DNA of 64,000 bases, from NCBI GenBank assembly GCA_030737875.1, contig CM060915.1:900914177-900978176 (forward strand), written 5' to 3'. Shown piece after piece: positions 21,220 to 31,155 of the stretch (its first letter is position 1; each line of letters opens with the position of its first letter). A program made the translations under genes and the position numbers. The notes beneath the pieces are model-generated. The model worked only from the letters and a program-made list of their open reading frames with translations. It was not told the origin of the DNA and ran no database searches. This DNA is from Allium sativum. Taxonomy: Eukaryota; Streptophyta; Magnoliopsida; Asparagales; Amaryllidaceae.

Positions 21220-21519
21220 TTATTTTTTATTTACTGCAGGTTGAAACTCTTGACTCCAAAGTTGAGACTTTTGGCTCCAAGCAACGAATTTTTGGCTCCA
21301 AATTTGAAGCTCTTGGCTCCAACCGGCAAAATTTTGGCTCCAGCCTAAAAAATTTACTTCGTCACTGCTGTTTTTACTGAACCTAATTTTTTTTTGGCTC
21401 CTCCTCTCCTCTGCCACTCTCTTCTTCTCTCTATCTCCCTCTTCATCAAGATCTCCCCTTATCTCTGCGTTCTCTTCCTCAATTCGCCCTCCGACTCCTC
21501 TCCTTCTTCCTGCGTCCAA
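21220..21519 (-). other. Short minus-strand frame with a Trp-Ser-Gln repeat, inside CACTA element
   Basis: A 99-codon open frame. The N-terminal half is highly charged (Arg/Glu-rich) and the C-terminal half repeats the tripeptide WSQ five times (GWSQNF, GWSQEL, IWSQKF, AWSQKS, LWSQEF) because the plus strand has a degenerate tandem repeat around TTTGGCTCCAA (about 21240-21345, spacing about 21 bases). No family recognised. It may be only a by-product of a minisatellite. Confidence 0.35.
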
Positions 21520-21785
21520 TTTCTCACTGATTGCCGGCGATTCTCAAATAGAGGAAGAGGGATTTAATAGGGATAGGTAGCGAGAAGGAGAGGACTTCAT
21601 CCTGCTTCCAATTTCTCACTAGTGACTTTAATAGGGATAGGTAGCGATGACTTACTAGATCCCTATTAAAGTCAACAGTCTTGCTACCTTCTTCCTGCGT
21701 CCAATTTCCTACTGACTCGCTTTAAACTGCATCCAATTTCTCAATGATCTGCGAGACTGGTGACTTTAATAGGGATAGGTAGCGA
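21511..21785. repeat. Composite repeat cluster in CACTA element
   Basis: TTTAATAGGGATAGGTAGCG occurs three times (21563, 21627, 21765), with an inverted fragment AGATCCCTATTAAAGTCA at 21657. The phrase TGCGTCCAATTTCTCACTGA occurs four times with small changes (21511, 21603, 21695, 21728). The phrase GTTTAAAGCGAG appears once forward (about 21810) and once inverted (about 21718). Confidence 0.8.
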
Positions 21786-21809
21786 CGACTTCATCTTCCC
21801 CAGACCAGT

Positions 21810-21882
21810 TTAAAGCGAGTACATCTCCAAAAACTCCTCAAATCGATGATGGGAACTCTCGAAGCCCAACTTGGTCTTCAGG
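21810..21882 (+). other. Exon-like fragment of unknown origin in CACTA element
   Basis: Open reading SLKRVHLQKLLKSMMGTLEA, then QLGLQ, ends exactly at CAG followed by GTAGAG, a plausible 5' splice site. It lies about 740 bp before the GIGANTEA fragment. It does not look like the GIGANTEA N-terminus; source gene not recognised. Confidence 0.35.
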
Positions 21883-22619
21883 TAGAGCACTGATTCTATG
21901 CGGCCATAAGTTGTTGAACTCTAAAAACGGTTTTGGTATTACACGTTTTAATTTTGGAATTATGTACTGTATCTTGTTCACAGTCTCAGATGCCAATTTT
22001 ATTTTGATTTCTAGTTTTCAGTTTTTTTTTACTGTGGCAGATAGCCAATCTATTTCAAGTTTTAGTAAAGTGGTTTTACTTTATCACTTCATCTTCGGGC
22101 CGCTATGCCTGTAGTAAGTATCATACGAGGGTAGTGTGCAGTTTTTCCATTTTGGCATTAAGTCAGTATTATGAATGCATCCTCATGGCTTTTCTGTCGA
22201 TCATGCAGTATATTGTTGGAGACCTGAAAGTTCACAAGTCTAGTTAAGATAATGGTGCATCTTTGTTTGTCTATAGTTGTTAAAGGGGATGTGTCATAGT
22301 TTTATATCGTCTGAGTCATTTTTTATATCGTTTGAGTTATTTCTTTAGCAATGGCATAACTGTTGCATCTTGTTGCTATTTGTGGCTTGTATCATAGTCC
22401 TAGTTAGTTAGGATAAGTAAGTAAAAAAAACTGTATATTAATCGAAAGATATATTTGTATTGTAATTATAAAGATCAAATAAAAATTGAAAGATACAAAT
22501 TATTATCTGTATGGGGTTTGATATGTATTTTTAATATCGATGATGCACTGTAAGTTTTTAATGTCATTTGTATGGGGTCTGATATGCATTTAAATATCAC
22601 AATTCATTCATCTTGATAG

Positions 22620-22860
22620 GCACAAATCTTGGTTTATGTTGAGTATTTCGGCCAGCTCCCGTCTGAACAATTTCATGAAGATGTGGCTCAGGTATTAAAA
22701 ATTGATATCATCTCTTTATGTATTTTCTTCTGCATGACAGTGTTTAAATGTCCACTACTAGTTGTTCGAGGCTTAACTTTTTAGTAACATTTATCAGGCA
22801 GTTGATTTAAAACCGTTATCCATCTTCATAGCACCGTCTTCTGGATGAAGTATTGGGTAA
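22620..22860 (+). pseudogene. GI: GIGANTEA gene fragment, two exons with intron, captured by CACTA element
   Basis: The first piece, 22620-22691, follows an AG and reads AQILVYVEYFGQLPSEQF, then HEDVAQ, ending at CAG with GTATTA after it. The second piece starts at 22802 after a CAG and reads LI*NRYPSS*HRLLDEVLGN (stops at 22808 and 22829). Plant GIGANTEA proteins have near their N-terminus the sequence block YVEYFGQ..SEQF..DIAEL directly followed by the block with RYPS and RLLDDVL, so both pieces are consecutive parts of one gene. The 110-bp gap has GT..AG ends and is taken as the retained intron. GIGANTEA is a nuclear and cytosolic clock and flowering protein. Here only about 43 codons remain, with two nonsense codons, so it is a transduplicated fragment. 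Confidence 0.85.
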
Positions 22861-22954
22861 TCTGAATGATATTTTATATATTCAAACTTTGATTTGTCCT
22901 GAAACAATAGGCTGACAAGTCTGTAGTATTATTTTCAACAACTTTTGTCTTTAA

Positions 22955-23265
22955 ACAATATGCAACACGATTAAGGATTGAGGCGGACAGAGAGAGCAAG
23001 TGGGCTAAGAGTCAGAGCTCTAAAAAGAACAATCAAGACTCTCACAACAACAAAAGGCAGATGGGGAGAGCTTTGAAGCACAAATGGCAATGCTTAACGG
23101 CTATGATAAAGTTTCACGTTCGCCCTCGCTTTAGGTTTCATGTTTTCTTGCACCATCGCCGTCGGCATCTTTGTAGATTAGTTGGGTATGTTAAGACTTA
23201 TTCCGGTGTAAATATGACGTGTGGTTTTAGTACAATTATAAATGGTATGCATTTGTATATGGGAT
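22955..23265 (+). other. Exon-like fragment of unknown origin in CACTA element
   Basis: An open frame, QYATRLRIEADRESKWAKSQ, goes on with SSKKNNQDSHNN and KRQMGRALKHKWQ to a stop near 23265. The basic, Gln/Asn-rich composition contrasts with the AT-rich surroundings and looks protein coding. It may be another captured exon or a remnant of a CACTA protein; not recognised. Confidence 0.35.
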
Positions 23266-23699
23266 AATGTTAGCACCAACTAAATAGTTTTGATGTAGAT
23301 GATTTTTTATGTGATACATTAATATTATCGTTGTTGCTTATGATATAATGTTATCAGTACGTGAATGGCAAATTTATATTGTTTTTTGGTTAGTTTTTTA
23401 TGTCAGTATTTATAGTTGAATAATATTAGTTAGTAAAGCTGAAAGGAGAGGATGGCAAAAATATTTATTGCCATATCAGAAAGGGAATAGCAATGAATTA
23501 GTTGCAAAAAAGGAAAGCTAAATAAAAACGTTGATAAGGTTCCTTTACTAATCCCTTGGCAATTAGTAAGGGTTTACCAACATTTTTTTTAAATAATAAT
23601 TTATTATAAATTACTTATCCATCGGTAAACAGTTGGTAAATAAATTAAAATTAAATTAATAAATAAAAATAAATTTTAATTATATAAATAATATAATGT

Positions 23700-23868
23700 C
23701 GGAAAACTGTCGGAAAATTCACGCTAAATTCCGTTGCGAAATTTGACACAATTACCGTCATGGTTTTTATCGACAACAGTGTTATACAGGAAATCCGTCG
23801 CTAAAACCAAAATAGCGACGGATTGGAAGCGGATTTTGCCGCTGCAAAATCAGCTTTTTCTTGTAGTG
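23700..23868. repeat. Right terminal and subterminal repeats of CACTA element
   Basis: Ends CTTTTTCTTGTAGTG at 23868, the inverse of the left terminus. Before it lie ATCCGTCGCTAAAACC and ATAGCGACGGATTGG, forming an inverted pair, and degenerate copies GTTGCGAAAT and TTACCGTCATGG. Confidence 0.82.
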
Positions 23869-25714
23869 GTTAAAGCTAAACATGATTTGATTTAAACAAA
23901 GGATTAATGAATTTAGAACTCTTAGTAAAAAAATCGTAGTTAATTTTAAATTTTATTTGATTGAATGAAATTTGTTAAAATCGACTATATATAAATATTG
24001 CTTGTAACGATTTGAACATAATTCAATGTTTGAAAAAAATTAATTTCAATTTAATTAAATATAAACATATGCAACTTTGTGAGAGAAGTTATGCTGACTA
24101 TACATAATGCAAAAAGGAATGAATTGTCTAAGAATTTCATTTTATAGTTTTTTTAATAAAGGCATTTTGATCTAAAGTTTTATTTAAAATCTTATGGTGT
24201 GAGATGGTGTTTGAATAGAACTTGCCATTTGAATTACCTGTCAGACGAAGATATTTATGAAGGCTAGGCATTTCAAGTGTTTTTTTGGTTTAAAATAAAT
24301 TTACACGTATGAAATGTAAACCAGAGAGCATGTTATTGGTTAAATCATTCAAATACGCAAATTGAAGACTTTATGTGCATCATCTAAATTGAGATTGAGA
24401 AGGGGAAAAATACTATACATCAATATTCAATATTACCTTACAGGAGTTTAAAATGTTGCTTCCATCATGGTCCTCACTTCCTCATTTTCACAATTTTTTA
24501 AACCCTTTTTTGGTACATCCCAGATTAACAGTTAGAATATGACTACTATGCCTTTTAAATATTTTATCTTTAGGACAAAATTAATGTCCTCCATTCTCCA
24601 TTCCCATCAGACTGAGAATAAAAATACAAAGAAATCATATACTCTTAATCTCAATATCAGTTAATAGCCATTTAAAAAATACAAAATTAATGTTTTTCTG
24701 ACTGATTCCATATTGTTATATTAGTTAATAGTTAGTAAATTTGATCTACTTAGCAATCAACATGTACATGTAGGGTGTTATTTGATTAGCATATAGTTTT
24801 TCGCCACCTTTTGTTGAGCATCCTTGTGAGTTTTATGATTAATATATTGATGTAAAAAACATCCATGTTACATCAATGACTATCATGTTACAATGGTCTC
24901 GCTGGTAATCAATCCTTTTGTGTTTGTGTGAACAGACATATACGTATACCATTGGTGAAGTCTTTTTTTTGTAGCTACTTTTTGTGTTACAACGAGTAGC
25001 CTTTACTCTTGCAGTTCTCCTATATTCAACCTGCTCCAAATTAACTATAACCATTTTTACTGCTTGTGTTAACTTATCTTGCCTTGTGTTATTTTGGTTG
25101 AGGCTTTTGTTATACATGTTTTGTCAGAACAAACACTGCTTAATCCTACGCTAACTGCAAGAAGTCTTATGCAAGTGTTGATTCCATGTTTTTATCAGAA
25201 CAGCCTGTTTTTAGCCTTGGTTTCAACATAGCACCATCTCTTTTATTTCAGCTATGGATATGCTGGTATGGACGATCAAGGACATTTGTATAATTCTCAA
25301 ATTTAGACATCATTAGCAGTTGTGAGATAGTTGGAATTCAAATTCAGTATACCAGTGTTGCAAACAATTGCAGTATATGTACCAATCTGCCTGCTACACT
25401 ATTAAATTTGATAGAGAAAATTAATTATATTTAAAATTGGATCGCTAATAAAATAAAATATTTTATTGCTTCATTTTACCAAATTACCAACATCAAATTA
25501 ATGTAAAGTAAAATTTACCTAAGGAAGCCATGAAGCCTAGAATCACATGGGTATTTGTATAGTCAATGACATAATATGATGGATCTGTACGAACTGATCA
25601 TGGACTGCTTAAAATATCTACCTCTGCTGATATAAATAGTTTACTCCAAATACTCCAATATTGCAATTTTATTATCTATTTATTGTTGTTTGTATTTTTA
25701 TTTTTCAGGGTCAA
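23869..25714 (+). other. AT-rich interval with one exon-like island
   Basis: Mostly AT-rich DNA without a recognisable gene. At 25252-25306, after a pyrimidine tract and CAG, the frame reads YGYAGMDDQGHLYNSQ and stops. It may be a decayed exon; source unknown. Confidence 0.4.
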
Positions 25715-26372
25715 AGGAGTGTTGTGCGAGAAGATTGCGCAAATGCAAAAGCACAATAAACAGGATCTAGATTTGCCAATTGAACATCAATCTAATCTGA
25801 TAGCAATTATTCTATTACATCAAACAAATAGTAAATAACTATAATAGAGAAACAAAGAGACACACAATATTTATATTGGTTCCACTATCATCGAGATAGT
25901 GTACTTCCAGTCCAAAAGAGAGATTTTATTCCACATAAGAGAATTACAAGAGATTACAAAATAAGAGTTTACATGTCCAAACCTCAAATAGGCTTAACAA
26001 GGAGAGACATCATTGGGGGATCACTGGCTCCATGCCAGGATGGGTTTACAATGAAGTATACCTCTCAATATATAGCCATTGCAAATCTATGTGAGCCATC
26101 AATTAAATTACCAACATATGGTAATAAAATAATGGAGGCAAATTACAATAGCAACAAATGTGCAAACATAGAAAGTAAATCAATCCCTTCCTTAGGATAA
26201 AAGGGTAAATGGAAGAAATTAATGGCTGCATTTATTTCTTTCCATCTCATGCAAATGCAATCAATTAATTCATGCATTTCCATATTAAACAAATATTTAC
26301 TTTCCATCTATTTGTGATTTTGCATCACCTAAATTTAACAAGGAGGAGATTTTTCTTTACCGTGTATTACAG
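25709..26372 (+). pseudogene. Exon-like segment split by the solo LTR
   Basis: When the solo LTR and one AGGAG copy are left out, the flanks form a short segment after TTTTTCAG (ends 25708) that runs to CAG at 26372, followed by GTATAAAA. The frame reads SKEEIFLYRVLQ. The acceptor-like start, donor-like end and open frame suggest an exon of a decayed host gene; the gene was not recognised. Confidence 0.4.
25720..26340 (-). repeat. Solo LTR, 621 bp, with target-site duplication AGGAG
   Basis: Starts TGTTGTGCG and ends ATTTAACA (TG..CA form). It is flanked on both sides by AGGAG (25715-25719 and 26341-26345), a perfect 5-bp duplication. No internal retrotransposon sequence is next to it, so it is a solo LTR left after recombination between two LTRs. 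Read on the minus strand it has a TATA-like box GGCTATATATTGAGAGG (26061-26077) and an AATAAA signal about 140 bp further on (about 25925-25930), which sets the direction. The family is not assigned. Confidence 0.88.
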
Positions 26373-27917
26373 GTATAAAACATTTTCTAAATACACTTTC
26401 TTTTGTAAAGATATTACATGACTGTTGCAATATACATTCCATGTATTTTCGTCTTTGTACCACCTGTGCCTATTGTAAAGAGGAATTCTGATACTGGATG
26501 AGTTTATCTTTGTTGCTCGGTTGCAAGAAATTAACAAAAAGGTAAGCCCTCAAACTTATCATTTGTGAATGAAGTATTTGGCTTCTTTTTTTAAGTTACT
26601 TATGTTTTCCATAGACAATGAAAAACATATGAACTGAATACACATTTATATGTAAATAACTTGAAACTATATTGTATTTTCAATCCCTCAGGTACCATTT
26701 CAATAGACTGGATCTTTTGATATACCTTCTTTACAATGGCATAACCTAATTGATATATGTGGAGTACGGTTACTTATTCAACCATCTGTGATCTTAAATA
26801 GCTAAACATCATTGTTGTCAAAAATCTTAATTTTCTTTGACTTGAACCTCATTTCATTCCAATATCACCCTTTACAATTCGGTTTATATGACATTTTTTT
26901 ACCTTTTTTTAAAGAATCATGATTTTGTATCATATTGTTGTAGTTATATGGCAATTCAAACCTAGCTAATACCGTAGTCTAGAAAAAACACTCAGTTCAA
27001 ATTAATATCTAATTTGGACCCATAATTCTAAATCTAACCAATTTAAAATTAAATATAATCGGAAAAAGAGAGAAAATGAAGTTCTACATTTAGACAAGAA
27101 ACTCAGACATCAAAATAAATTTTAAACTATGTGCAAACCTCATATATGGAATTTTTTAATATACAATTTATGTTTAAAATCTCTTTCAATTTGAATTTAG
27201 AATATAATGATTTAATAATTGGATCACATTTTTAAAACCATGCTAAACATAATCGTGTTTGATCATATTCTGATTATTGATTTGAAAATGAAATTAATCT
27301 ATTTGGTTGAACATGATCATTCTCTGTGCATTTAGCACTGGAATTTTCAGCTTATTAATATTATAGAGGGAATAAGAGAGCTAGAAATAGAAAAATGATA
27401 TTTGAACATTGATCTCTACCTTTCGTTAATTGTGGGCATCATCTTTTGAATTACAATAACCATATCATCCTTTTCATATTTACCACTTGCTTTTTACACC
27501 CATTGTAAATCATATTTGATGTGTATATGTTAATTTTTATGTTTGATGCATGCAATGAACCTTTAACAGTGCAAACCAATATCGGATGTATCACAAAAAA
27601 TGGAACAGATTATCAGATTTTATATAAAGGTATAAAGCGTAATTTGTCTAACTTATTACTCTATCGATATTTAGCTCTATACTGATAAAGTGTGATTGAG
27701 ATCCTATTGAAACCAACATGTATTGTTTTAAGTTTCTCTTTCGACCGTTGTTAATCTATAATAGATTGTAAGCTTTAACATGAAATACAACATGTAGTTG
27801 TTGTATTGCTGTCAGATATTTATGTTGATCATATTAACAACTATTTTATAACATGCTCTTTTTGCTTACGTTAAAAATTATATCAAGTAAGTTGCTCAAT
27901 ATTGTTACACCTATTTG
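26346..27917 (+). other. AT-rich interval with two more exon-like islands
   Basis: At about 26481-26541 the frame ILILDEFIFVARLQEINKK ends in AAAAAG before GTAAGC, a good donor. At 27570-27629, between an ACAG and GTATAA, 20 codons read CKPISDVSQKMEQIIRFYIK. Both look like small plus-strand exons, perhaps of the same gene as the segment at 25709-26372. The rest is AT-rich and shows no features. No protein family recognised. Confidence 0.4.
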
Positions 27918-28381
27918 GTTAACCACAGCGTTACATAGTATTCGACTAGTCGATTAGTCGAGATTAAAGCCTCAACTTGCCAATTATCGACTGGAAGCTG
28001 CAATAGAAGGAAAAAACAAAAAAATCGCGAAGTAGCTGCAGGAAGAAGGAATAAGAAGCAGGAAAACCAAACAAAAGTGTATCAAAAGAAAAAATTGAAA
28101 AAAAAAATAAAACTTACTGCATACATCTTCAGCGAATCACTTTCAACTTTGACAGCAAACCAAGCATCGTTGAGGATAATTTGAGTGGATTCAAGCATTT
28201 ACTTCAACCAAAATCGAGCGGACAAGGTTCGATTTATTGTCTTTTTTTTTCTTTCGTCTTCTTCGTTTTTGTCTGATTGGATCCGTTGTCGTATTTTTTT
28301 TCTATTTGTCACTTTTTATGTGATTGGATCTAATACCGTTTTTAGTTTCATATGAATGAGTAGGAAGATTTAGGGTTAAGA

Positions 28382-30083
28382 TGTGATTTCCTGCCCCGCA
28401 CCAGCCGACATTTCTCCGAAATGCGCTATACCAATGCCCAACCAGCACGGGACGGTCTCCATAAGAAAAGGGTTTAAGATGAATAACTAACGAAAAACAT
28501 GTAGTATATCTAACAGCGCATGGAATAAAGTATAATAATAACATAACTTGACATAAAACAGGCGAGACAGTGCATAAACTGAAAACTAAACCATAACCAT
28601 CATAGCAGCGGAATCAAAAATACAGCTTATGATCCAAAACCAATTATTACAAGTTTCAAATTACTGTCTCAAAAATACAGCTTATGATCCTACAGTAAAG
28701 CCCAATCATGAAGTTAACTCGTTGGTTCCCATCTGGATCTTGAGTAACAACCTTCCACTTGGACATCATTTGCATCTCGGGTTCTAGTCTTCTCAAGTTC
28801 GGTTCGGACTCAATTCGGTTCGAGTGGGAGCTTCGGTTCGGTTCGTGATGCACATCTGGCTCGGGTCGTGATTACATGCTTCAGATTGGTTCGTGCATGG
28901 CAACTCCTCCGAGTCGGATCATGATTATCATATGGGTTCGTGATACCCAGGCGGTTCGGCTTGTGGTCTATCCTCCGGTTCGTAAGCCTTGCTTGTGGTG
29001 CCTTCTTAGAGCATCGAGTGGGGTTGGGGTGTTTCATGAGCGGGTTCAGGGACCCGATCCGATCCCATTTCCTGCACTTCCTTCCAGCAAATGTTTATGC
29101 CACACGACGAGATTTTCGACCATTCAAACATTCCTTTGCAATCTCAAAGCATACCAAATAGTAGTAGTAACATGCGCAATCGGTCAAAAACACTAAAACA
29201 TCAATCATGGAAGTTATTTAGGATCAAACATACCCAAAACCCATGTTTTCCCCTTAATCATGTTTAACTATATCTAGCAATAGGATTAGCAAACTTAATC
29301 CAAATTAACCCAAATTTCTAACGAAGGCACAAAATAATATTTTAGAATTTCTACATATTTTTCCATATATTTCTGAATCATAATTTCGTTAATTATCACT
29401 AATCACCCTTAGTTAGCCGTAATTAGTGTAAAGATATGTTAATCACTCACCTTAGCCACAAATAAATTTTAGATCTGAAACTATAACTGATTTGGCACGG
29501 ATCCCAATGTATTCCAGCAGCTCTATCTCAATTTCTATGCTAATCTACCTTAATTTGATATATGTTTGGCTAATATTAGATTAGAATGTGATTAAGAAGT
29601 GATTTAGAAGGTGGAAGCCAATGTTAGGGTTGGAGAGAGGTAAGTGGCAGTTGTAAAAATGGCAAAGATGGATTTCTCTAACCCCTTCCGGCCCTTATAT
29701 AACCCTAATTCCGAAATGCCTAATGGGCCTAGCTGCTATTTACCCTATTGAGCCCATTTAAGCAGTTTTCACCTTCTAAACCTTATTTCAGACATATCTC
29801 CCAAACGGTAAGCCCGTTTAATTAATGTGACCACTATACGGAAGGTAAACCATCATCTGAATCAAATGGAAGTGGTTTCAGGTCAAAAATCCTCACCAAT
29901 CAAAAGTTATAGGAAAAACAAAATTCGATAGGGGTAAAATGGTCATTTAAAAATCGGCAAAAATCGTGAATATGGTAAATGACCCCAATAGTCGTTCCCT
30001 AAAGTTACACAACCATACGACTTCGTATGAAAATAAAATAAATATTCTACGATCCTCCGATACGTAGAATGCGGGTCGTTACA
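28382..30083 (-). repeat. 3' LTR (element sense) of the minus-strand gypsy element
   Basis: 1702 bp. It matches 34362-36611 but lacks about 550 bp present there (around 34640-35225). It ends on the plus strand in CGTTACA, with the purine tract complement CTCTTCTCCCTTTAAG next to it (30084-30099). Short open frames here are not genes. Confidence 0.92.
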
Positions 30084-30311
30084 CTCTTCTCCCTTTAAGA
30101 ATTTTCGCCCCGAAGTTCCTTAACCAAGAAAACAACATTGGGTCCCGCATGCCTATCAACCATTTGCAATCAAACATACATAATAAACACAACAGGCCTA
30201 TCCTAGCATGCGGAATAACTATACCGCTAATAAAAACTTATCAGACAAAAAAGTTCTGGATACGACTTCCTTATGTTCTTCTCGATTTCCTAAGTACAAT
30301 CATGCTCATTA

Positions 30312-31155
30312 TCACCCCCACCGGACTTTCGCTAGTTCCACCGTCTTCCTACGAAGCTGCTTCGTATCGTGCTCGACAATACGAATCGGTCTGCGGTTCC
30401 CAACCACCTCAGGTTCTACCTCGATATCATCCAACTGATCTGGTGAAATATTCATATCAGGGTCGTGCACGAACTTCCTTAGCTGGGAAACATGAAATAC
30501 GTTATGAACTCTTGTCATCTTGTCTGACAACTCAACTTCATACGCCAAATTCCCAACTCGCTCGAGAAGAGGAAATGGACCTACAAACCTTGGTACTAAC
30601 TTACCTCTCCTACCAAAACGAATCACATTCTTCAACGGAGGATCCTGACAAATACTAAGTCGTTAATGAAGAATTCCAAATCTCTTCGTCTTTTATCAGC
30701 ATAACTCTTCTACCTATCATGGGCAGCCTTCATTCGTTGTTGGTTAACCTTGATCTTATCGGAAGTTTCTCTTAGTACATCCGTCCCAAGCACAAATTTC
30801 TCACCAGTTTCCAACCAACATGATGGTGAGTTGCACGGTCTTCCGTATAAAGCTTCAAATGGAGTCATACCAATACTGGACTGATAACTATTATTGTATA
30901 CGAACACAACCAGATGCAAATGGTCATCCCATGAATCACCAAAATCTAATGTACAAGCTCTCAAGGGATCCTATAATACACGATTCACACAAATATTATC
31001 ATGAGCCGATCTAGTCCTTGGTAAATCTTCAATGAAATCCATTGAGACTTGCTCCCATTTCCATTTAGGAATTTCCAACGCTTGTAGCAAACCACTAGGC
31101 ATCTTTTTCTCGGCTTTAGCTAACTGGCAGTTCATGCACTCCATCTCTCAATCCA
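30312..31155 (-). pseudogene. pol: Integrase remains and chromodomain-like C-terminus of minus-strand gypsy
   Basis: Reading on the minus strand from 31155: CMNCQLAKAEKKMPSGLL (end of the zinc domain) and WKWEQVSMDFIEDLPRTRS with the first catalytic Asp. The text then jumps to VNRVL*DPLRACTLDFGDSW, leaving out about 110 residues of the core with the second Asp and the Glu. From 30964 on it is well kept: [33 protein letters not shown], and 30635-30312 GPFPLLERVGNLAYEVEL, VFHVSQLRKFVHDPDM. It ends with QLRRKTVELAKVRWG, the start of a chromodomain-like tail. Stops near 30980 and 30710. Confidence 0.88.

Larger units (their letters stand above)
18640..23868. mobile_element. CACTA (En/Spm) DNA transposon, non-autonomous, carrying host gene fragments
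   Basis: The left end reads TACTACAAGAAAAACCG (first base C changed to T) and the right end, read on the other strand, CACTACAAGAAAAAGC. Subterminal repeats of the type TCCGTCGCTAA and its inverse recur at both ends (18660-18910 and 23700-23860), which is typical for CACTA elements, whose transposase binds such sites. A clean 3-bp target duplication is not seen (TAA on the left, GTT on the right). No TNP2/TNPD transposase was recognised inside. Instead the 5.2-kb interior holds AT-rich filler, small repeats and exon-like pieces, including part of GIGANTEA. Orientation is not assigned. Confidence 0.85.

Noticed and set aside
24839..25117. 92-codon minus-strand frame
   Set aside because: Low-complexity, Lys/Thr/Tyr-rich translation of AT-rich DNA, with no neighbour, motif or splice signal.
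25973..26200. 75-codon plus-strand frame
   Set aside because: It lies wholly within the solo LTR and runs against its direction.
28810..29196. Several overlapping frames on both strands, repeated at 35310-35661
   Set aside because: Both sets are the same LTR region of the minus-strand gypsy element, with a degenerate GGTTCG repeat; no protein family.
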